From NCBI GenBank assembly GCA_027622795.1, contig JAQBZA010000094.1:1-9663 (forward strand): 9,663 bases of DNA, read 5' to 3'. Below the pieces are notes generated by a model. That model worked only from the letters and a program-made list of their open reading frames with translations. It was not told where the DNA came from and ran no database searches. Numbering within the stretch: the stretch's first letter is position 1; every line of letters begins with the position of its first letter. The position numbers were made by a program, and so were the translations under genes. Source of the stretch: Planctomycetota bacterium. GTDB taxonomy: Bacteria > Planctomycetota > Planctomycetia > Pirellulales > UBA1268. This document shows positions 5,822 to 9,663 of the stretch, piece by piece.

Positions 5822-6355
5822 TTAGGCTGTCCTCTGGTCGGGATACTTCACCCGGCCGTGATAGACCGCCGTGAGGCTCTTCACAAGACTCTGCTCGATC
5901 AGCTCGAGATCTTCGAGCGTGAGTCCGCAGTCATCGAACTGTCCGTCGAGGAGCCGCTTCATGGCGAGATCATGCACAAGGCTGGCAATGCGGGAAGGGG
6001 TTGGCTCAGTGAGGGCCCGGCTGGCACTCTCGGCCGCGTCGGCAAGCATCAACACTGCCGACTCACGGGTAGCAGGCTTCGGACCAGGATAACGATAGGT
6101 CTGCTCATCCACCTCCGGGTCATCGGGGCTGGCCTGCTTCCGCTCCGTGGCCCGGCGATAGAAATATTCCACGAGCGTTGTACCGTGGTGCTGGGCGATC
6201 AAGTCGATGATCGGCCGGGGTAGGTTGTACTGCCGCGCGAGTTCAACGCCCTCCTTCACATGCGCGATGATGATGAGCGTGCTCATCGCAGGCATCAGTG
6301 ACTCGTGGCGGTTTTCCGCCCCCTGGTTTTCCACGAAGTAGGCGGGCTTGAGCAT
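5822..6355 (-). CDS. C-terminal part of PgpH-type HD phosphodiesterase, separated by in-frame TAG
   Basis: This 177-codon stretch is the remainder of the HD domain begun upstream. The ATG at 6355 directly follows the TAG at 6358-6356 in the same frame. It reads 'MLKPAYFVENQ', 'MPAMSTLIIIAHVKEGVELA', 'IIDLIAQHHGTTLVEYFYRR', 'RYPGPKPATRESAVLMLADA', then 'EPTPSRIASLVHDLAMKRLL' and 'SLTAVYHGRVKYPDQR'. These match the distal half of 7TM-HD proteins, including the HHGTT metal/substrate motif and the ADAxESASR segment. No frameshift or further stop is visible, so coding constraint seems intact. No Shine-Dalgarno sequence precedes the ATG; the adjacent stop and start (TAGATG) could allow re-initiation by terminating ribosomes, or the TAG may be read through or be a sequence error. 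Alone it lacks the first two metal-binding elements, so independent activity is doubtful. ybeY starts two bases after its TAA. Confidence 0.85.
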   Translation of the reverse strand: MLKPAYFVENQGAENRHESLMPAMSTLIIIAHVKEGVELARQYNLPRPIIDLIAQHHGTTLVEYFYRRATERKQASPDDPEVDEQTYRYPGPKPATRESAVLMLADAAESASRALTEPTPSRIASLVHDLAMKRLLDGQFDDCGLTLEDLELIEQSLVKSLTAVYHGRVKYPDQRTA

Positions 6356-8287
6356 CTAGCGGATGTCTTGGAAGTAGGCCGCAACGCGAACCAGCAAGCC
6401 GCGGGCGCCGATGGCGTCGGCGGCGGCCTCACCGATGCTGGCCACGTTAATGGAGTGATTGTAGGTGCCGGGCGCACGGCGGACGAGTTCCTGCAGGAGC
6501 GTGTGGGCTACGTCGCCCACTTCCAGAAGGCTCAAATCAGTCAGCACGCCAAAGGCGCGTTCGATGAATGGCAGCATGCCCGTCATCAGGAATCCGGCCA
6601 GCAGCGTCCAGACGCCGGTACGAGCCGCCTCGTAGAGCAATTGCACGCTGAAGGGCCGCTCCTCAATCAGGTTTGCGCCGAGCTGCGTGCCAAAGGCAAC
6701 GATGCCGGCCCAGAGGCCCACATAAATCAGCTTGCTGCGACTACGAATGCTCCCCATCCAGAAGATTGCCGCCGCTGAGGCAGCGGTCAGCGTGACGTAA
6801 TCAGACAGGCCACGGCCCAGGCCGACAACCGCGACAAGAGCCACTTCAGCCACCAGCAGGAGGGCAAGGTCTTCGTCGTAAGCAATGGCAATCGTCATTG
6901 CAAAGACCAGCAGAGGGACAATTTCAGCCCGCCAGGCCTCACCAGCTGCAAACATGCAGAGCACGACCGTGGCCACAGACAGGATCACCAATCTGGCGAC
7001 ATCACCAAGATCATTGAGGAGATCGCGATGATGGAGGTGAATATAGAATCCGGCCAGCGTAAACATCGCGACAAACAGGCCGAACAAGGAGGCGGCCCGG
7101 CCGGCACGGCTGCGGGCATCCTGCTGATCGACGTATTCATCGTGCTCCCGTTCGAGAAGAGAAAGCGTCTCGGCATTCATCGGCACGCAGGCTTCTGCCA
7201 GTACGTCGCCGGCCGCATACCGGACAAACTGAGGCGGAGTCTTCGCGATGGCGTCCTTCTTGGCCCTCGCCGTGGCCTCACGATCAATTTCAAGAGAGCC
7301 CGACAATCGCGGTTCTATCCACATCGCCAGACGATCAGCGATTGTTCCCTTCCCGAGTTCCTCCTCGATACGAGCCTTGAGGAGCACCTTGGCCTCGCCG
7401 AGAAGCACCGTGGCGACTGGTACGCGGATGGTCTCCACGGTCTCACCAAGAGGGTGGATGTCGATTTCCGTCTGGCTGCCTTCGTCGATGCCGTGCTGAA
7501 TCTTTTCGAGAACGCCGAGCTTTTCCGCTTCTGCAAACGCCCGGTCAATGGCCTTTTCAAACGCAAGTTGTTTTTCTTTGGAGTCGAGCCGTCCACGAAA
7601 AAGCTGAAACTCCTTCTCGGCCTCGCTGATCCGCTTGCGGTTTTCGAGTTCCTCGGGTGACAACTCGGAAGCCACGTCAGGTGGTTTCTTGCTCGTGGAT
7701 GGGGGACGGTCGAGATTTCCGGCCTCGCCTGTCGAAGGCGCGGTGGCCTCAGCGCCAATATCCGGAGGCTCCGGGGCAACCGGCGCTGGGCTACCGGCGG
7801 GGTTCGCCGTGTCTGCGGGGGGTGGCACGGGAATCAATTGAAGTGCCTCTGCAGCGTTGGGAGCAAACTCGAGCCATGCCTCCCGGGACACACCGGCCAG
7901 GGTGTCCGACGCGGCAATTTCTAGAACTCTGTTTTTGAGGCCATCGCGGAGGCGGATGATCGGCGCCTTGTCCTGAGAGTAGACAACCCGAACCTGGGCG
8001 GCGGCCCGCTCCTGAGCGGTGCGGGTGCGTTCAGGATCGGGCTTCTCAAACGGCACGCGGGCGACGATCCCTCGTGGTGGCACACTGCCGACACGAAATG
8101 GCAGCGGCTCAGTCCAGCCGTGCAGCAACACCATGAGCACGGCCGACGCCACAAGGCAGATGGCCAGTCGCATGATGACATCCACCCGTGAGGCGCGCTC
8201 GACGAGCCGCATCCAGAACCCCTGCGGGCCCTCGACGGAGGTGCCTCGCTTAACACGGCGACGAACAGAGGAAGGGCCGATGCTCAT
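6356..8287 (-). CDS. pgpH: PgpH-type 7TM-HD c-di-AMP phosphodiesterase, truncated in the HD motif
   Basis: Intact relatives are membrane phosphodiesterases that hydrolyse the second messenger c-di-AMP with a cytoplasmic HD domain. These 643 residues contain, in order: a basic N-terminus, TM1 (about 38-57), a large extracytoplasmic domain (58-about 395; 7TMR-HDED type) with a Pro/Ala-rich insertion (153-207) and helical KEKQLAFEKAIDRAF region, a multi-pass membrane block (about 397-575), and the HD entry 'VAHTLLQELVRRAPGTYNHS' with His611. It stops at 'RVAAYFQDIR' where the family reads RVGAYFHDIGKM: the HD His is Gln640, Gly is Arg643 and Lys is TAG. The rest of the domain continues in frame after the stop. 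The gene is therefore a nonsense-interrupted or split pgpH. phoH ends 17 bases upstream and ybeY follows the C-terminal part. The symbol is assigned by family; a PgpH-like HD protein with another nucleotide substrate cannot be excluded. Confidence 0.9.
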   Translation of the reverse strand: MSIGPSSVRRRVKRGTSVEGPQGFWMRLVERASRVDVIMRLAICLVASAVLMVLLHGWTEPLPFRVGSVPPRGIVARVPFEKPDPERTRTAQERAAAQVRVVYSQDKAPIIRLRDGLKNRVLEIAASDTLAGVSREAWLEFAPNAAEALQLIPVPPPADTANPAGSPAPVAPEPPDIGAEATAPSTGEAGNLDRPPSTSKKPPDVASELSPEELENRKRISEAEKEFQLFRGRLDSKEKQLAFEKAIDRAFAEAEKLGVLEKIQHGIDEGSQTEIDIHPLGETVETIRVPVATVLLGEAKVLLKARIEEELGKGTIADRLAMWIEPRLSGSLEIDREATARAKKDAIAKTPPQFVRYAAGDVLAEACVPMNAETLSLLEREHDEYVDQQDARSRAGRAASLFGLFVAMFTLAGFYIHLHHRDLLNDLGDVARLVILSVATVVLCMFAAGEAWRAEIVPLLVFAMTIAIAYDEDLALLLVAEVALVAVVGLGRGLSDYVTLTAASAAAIFWMGSIRSRSKLIYVGLWAGIVAFGTQLGANLIEERPFSVQLLYEAARTGVWTLLAGFLMTGMLPFIERAFGVLTDLSLLEVGDVAHTLLQELVRRAPGTYNHSINVASIGEAAADAIGARGLLVRVAAYFQDIR

Positions 8288-8304
8288 GGTGGCAACTGAC
8301 GCTG

Positions 8305-9291
8305 TCAGCTGTTGTAAGCCTCCACAATACGCTGGACGAGCGGATGCCGAACGATATCCGCGCCGCCGAGTGTGACGGTCGCGCAGCCGGGAACACGCTC
8401 CAGCCGCTTCAGGGCATCGATCAGCCCACTGCGACGATTGGGGGGCAGGTCGATCTGCGTCGTGTCACCGGAAATCACCATCTTCGAATGCATGCCGAGT
8501 CGCGTGAGAAACATCTTCATCTGTTCAACGGTGGTGTTTTGTGCCTCGTCGAGGATGATGAAAGCGTTGTTGAGCGTGCGGCCGCGCATGTAGGCAAGCG
8601 GGACCATCTCGATCACATCCTGCTCCGTGAGCCGCTTGAGCAGATCGAAATCCATCATCTCGCGGAGTGCGTCGAGGAGCGGCCGCAGGTAGGGATTAAT
8701 CTTGGCCTGGAGGTCACCCGGCAAAAAACCGAGGCTCTCACCGGCTTCGACAGCGGGCCGCACAAGCACCAGTTTATGAACCTGTTCAGACCGCAGTGCA
8801 GCCACGGCCATCGCAACGGCGAGATAGGTTTTGCCACTTTCCGCGGGACCGGAACAGACAACGACGTCGTGATCGCGAATCGCATCGACATACGATGATT
8901 GCCCCCGAGTGCGGGGCACCACCGCCCGCCCGGCCCGCTGCACTTCAATCGGTGCGTGCGTCGGCGCGGGTTCTTCGCCGACGGCAACGGCGAGCAATTG
9001 CGTCACGTCATCAGTCTCGATGAACCCACGGTCACGGGCAATCTTGTCGAGTTGTTCAAAGACTTCCGCGGCCTGAGCCACAGCGGATTCTTCGCCTTCG
9101 ATATGAATTGAGTTGTCACGGGCCGAAACACCCACCCCCAGTGCGGCCCGGATGCGGCGAAGGTGTTGATCCCGCGGACCGAAAACGGTCACGAGGCGTT
9201 TCGAATCGACTTCCGCGATGGTGGTCCGGGGCATCGGAGCCAGCGGCGACCGCTGGGGCCGTTGGTCTCTCGGGATGATGGGCGACTCCAT
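8305..9291 (-). CDS. phoH: PhoH family ATPase
   Basis: PhoH-like proteins are cytoplasmic P-loop ATPases linked to RNA metabolism, often genetically tied to YbeY; their exact activity is uncertain. The 328-residue product has a KH-like N-terminal region (about 28-90, 'LVTVFGPRDQHLRRIRAALG' and 'IHIEGEES'). The PhoH core follows: Walker A G-P-A-E-S-G-K-T (148-155), 'KLVLVRPAVEAGESLGFLPG' (173-192), Walker B FIILDEAQN (244-252), 'SGDTTQIDLP' (274-283) and the end 'RHPLVQRIVEAY'. The usual GPAGTGKT is GPAESGKT here, still a valid P-loop. Start choice: an in-frame TTG at 9297 gives two more residues; I use ATG 9291. There is no clear ribosome-binding site, but TATACT lies five bases upstream, which could mean a leaderless message. 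The pgpH gene starts 17 bases after its TGA. Confidence 0.95.
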   Translation of the reverse strand: MESPIIPRDQRPQRSPLAPMPRTTIAEVDSKRLVTVFGPRDQHLRRIRAALGVGVSARDNSIHIEGEESAVAQAAEVFEQLDKIARDRGFIETDDVTQLLAVAVGEEPAPTHAPIEVQRAGRAVVPRTRGQSSYVDAIRDHDVVVCSGPAESGKTYLAVAMAVAALRSEQVHKLVLVRPAVEAGESLGFLPGDLQAKINPYLRPLLDALREMMDFDLLKRLTEQDVIEMVPLAYMRGRTLNNAFIILDEAQNTTVEQMKMFLTRLGMHSKMVISGDTTQIDLPPNRRSGLIDALKRLERVPGCATVTLGGADIVRHPLVQRIVEAYNS

Positions 9292-9296
9292 CTTCA

Positions 9297-9325
9297 AGTA
9301 TAGCTCACGGCGGCGTTGGCCCCAA
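9297..9325 (-). promoter_or_regulatory. Candidate promoter for the phoH block
   Basis: On the minus strand, TTGGGG (9325-9320), 17 bases, then TATACT (9302-9297). The -10 box matches consensus at five of six positions, while the -35 is weak. The box ends five bases before the phoH ATG, so transcription would start at or next to the start codon, giving a leaderless message. This agrees with the lack of a ribosome-binding site, but it is a short motif and could be chance. Confidence 0.27.
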
Positions 9326-9361
9326 ACTGATGCCTGTCGTCGCCATTGACCAGCATTTCAA

Positions 9362-9377
9362 GCACCCCATGGGGTGC
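9362..9377. repeat. Perfect 16-bp palindrome between cdsA and phoH
   Basis: GCACCCCATGGGGTGC equals its own reverse complement. It lies 21 bases after the cdsA stop and 70 bases before the phoH start. It could be a two-fold symmetric protein-binding site or, as RNA, a GC-rich hairpin with about 6 pairs around a 4-base loop. Only two T residues follow on the transcribed strand, so a classical intrinsic terminator is unlikely. The gap 9292-9398 holds nothing else I can call beyond the phoH promoter candidate. Confidence 0.4.
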
Positions 9378-9398
9378 GCGGTCGCTGGAGGCAGATGC

Positions 9399-9663
9399 TT
9401 ACGAAGCGGCCAGACCCGCGGACCACAGGGCCCAGGCGACGGGGGCGGCGAAGAGGAGTGAGTCAACGAGGTCGAGTACGCCGCCCAGGCCGCCGAGCGA
9501 ATGGCCGGAGTCTTTCGCGCCGGCCTCCCTCTTGATGAGCGATTCGGCAAGGTCGCCGAGCATCCCCGCACCGCCCACCAGCAGGCCAAACGCCAGCCAG
9601 CCTCCCCAGGGCTGGGCGGGCACTGCCAGGCCCGGCGCGGCCACACCCAGCCCGTGGAGCACG
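9399..9663 (-). CDS. cdsA: CDP-diglyceride synthase (phosphatidate cytidylyltransferase), C-terminal part, cut by window edge
   Basis: CdsA makes CDP-diacylglycerol from phosphatidate and CTP in the inner membrane, the branch point of phospholipid synthesis. Only the last 87 or so residues are in the window; the start lies beyond the high-coordinate edge. The visible part has a membrane segment (WLAFGLLVGGAGMLGDLAES) running into the family signature: S-L-I-K-R, four residues, K-D-S-G, then 'LGGLGGVLDLVDSLLFAAP', and a final hydrophobic helix. In the classical signature the last block is xHGGxxDRxD; here the His is Leu and the Arg is Leu, while both Asp residues of DxxD remain. Length and position of the signature fit a C-terminus. 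It is followed by a 107-base gap and phoH, so it may belong to a separate transcription unit. Confidence 0.87.
   Translation of the reverse strand, partial: VLHGLGVAAPGLAVPAQPWGGWLAFGLLVGGAGMLGDLAESLIKREAGAKDSGHSLGGLGGVLDLVDSLLFAAPVAWALWSAGLAAS

Noticed and set aside
5247..5825. Plus-strand open frame of 192 codons across ybeY
   Set aside because: It mirrors ybeY on the opposite strand and shows no domain or ribosome-binding site.
6356..6358. TAG used as a sense codon (altered genetic code)
   Set aside because: TAG also ends the DUF1559 gene (1559-1561) and the recO fusion (3217-3219) at sensible C-termini, so a genome-wide reassignment is unlikely. Local readthrough is not excluded.
7028..7660. 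Plus-strand open frame of 210 codons
   Set aside because: Antisense to pgpH; no family motif, and the minus-strand frame explains the region.
1..9663. CRISPR array, tRNA, rRNA, insertion sequence or phage/defence genes
   Set aside because: No spaced direct repeats, no tRNA-like fold or rRNA core sequence, and no transposase, integrase or known defence domain in any frame I could read.

Overview
This 9,663-base window is bacterial, and every gene I can support lies on the minus strand, so transcription runs from high to low coordinates. The content points to a Gram-negative planctomycete, probably Pirellulales-like. The reasons are a DUF1559 pseudopilin-like protein with an H-X9-DG tail next to a small carboxypeptidase-regulatory-like lipoprotein, a PhoH / 7TM-HD / YbeY / RecO housekeeping block, BamD-like and LptE-like outer-membrane assembly lipoproteins, and high GC. 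The taxonomic call is inferred from family content, not from a marker gene.

In transcription order: (1) 9663-9399, the 3' end of a CdsA-type CDP-diglyceride synthase, cut by the window edge. (2) 9291-2633, a tightly packed block: phoH, a pgpH-type 7TM-HD c-di-AMP phosphodiesterase gene interrupted by an in-frame TAG, ybeY, a recO gene fused in frame to a BamD-like TPR lipoprotein, and an lptE-like lipoprotein. (3) A short intergenic region (2632-2429) with two small inverted repeats after lptE and a near-consensus sigma70-type promoter. (4) A two-gene cassette (DUF1559 protein and small lipoprotein). (5) folP (dihydropteroate synthase), whose stop overlaps by ATGA the start of proA (gamma-glutamyl phosphate reductase), cut by the other window edge.

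The large block links nucleotide signalling and RNA metabolism (PhoH, PgpH, YbeY), DNA repair (RecO) and envelope assembly (BamD-like, LptE-like). Neighbours are separated by 2 to about 40 bases or overlap, which fits co-transcription. The DUF1559/lipoprotein pair has its own promoter, looks more AT-rich than its surroundings, and reads like a cassette placed between core genes.

The two most notable signals are coding anomalies in conserved genes. In pgpH, the HD metal-binding motif normally reading HDIGKM reads Q-D-I-R-stop-M, so the His is lost and the protein is split exactly at its active-site signature while both flanks stay well conserved. In recO, no stop codon separates RecO from the following lipoprotein, and one stretch of DNA appears to encode both the RecO C-terminal helix and the lipoprotein signal peptide in the same frame. 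YbeY also has Asp in place of the usual third metal-ligand His. I see no CRISPR array, tRNA, rRNA, insertion sequence or obvious new defence system. No gene-free stretch exceeds about 205 bases.
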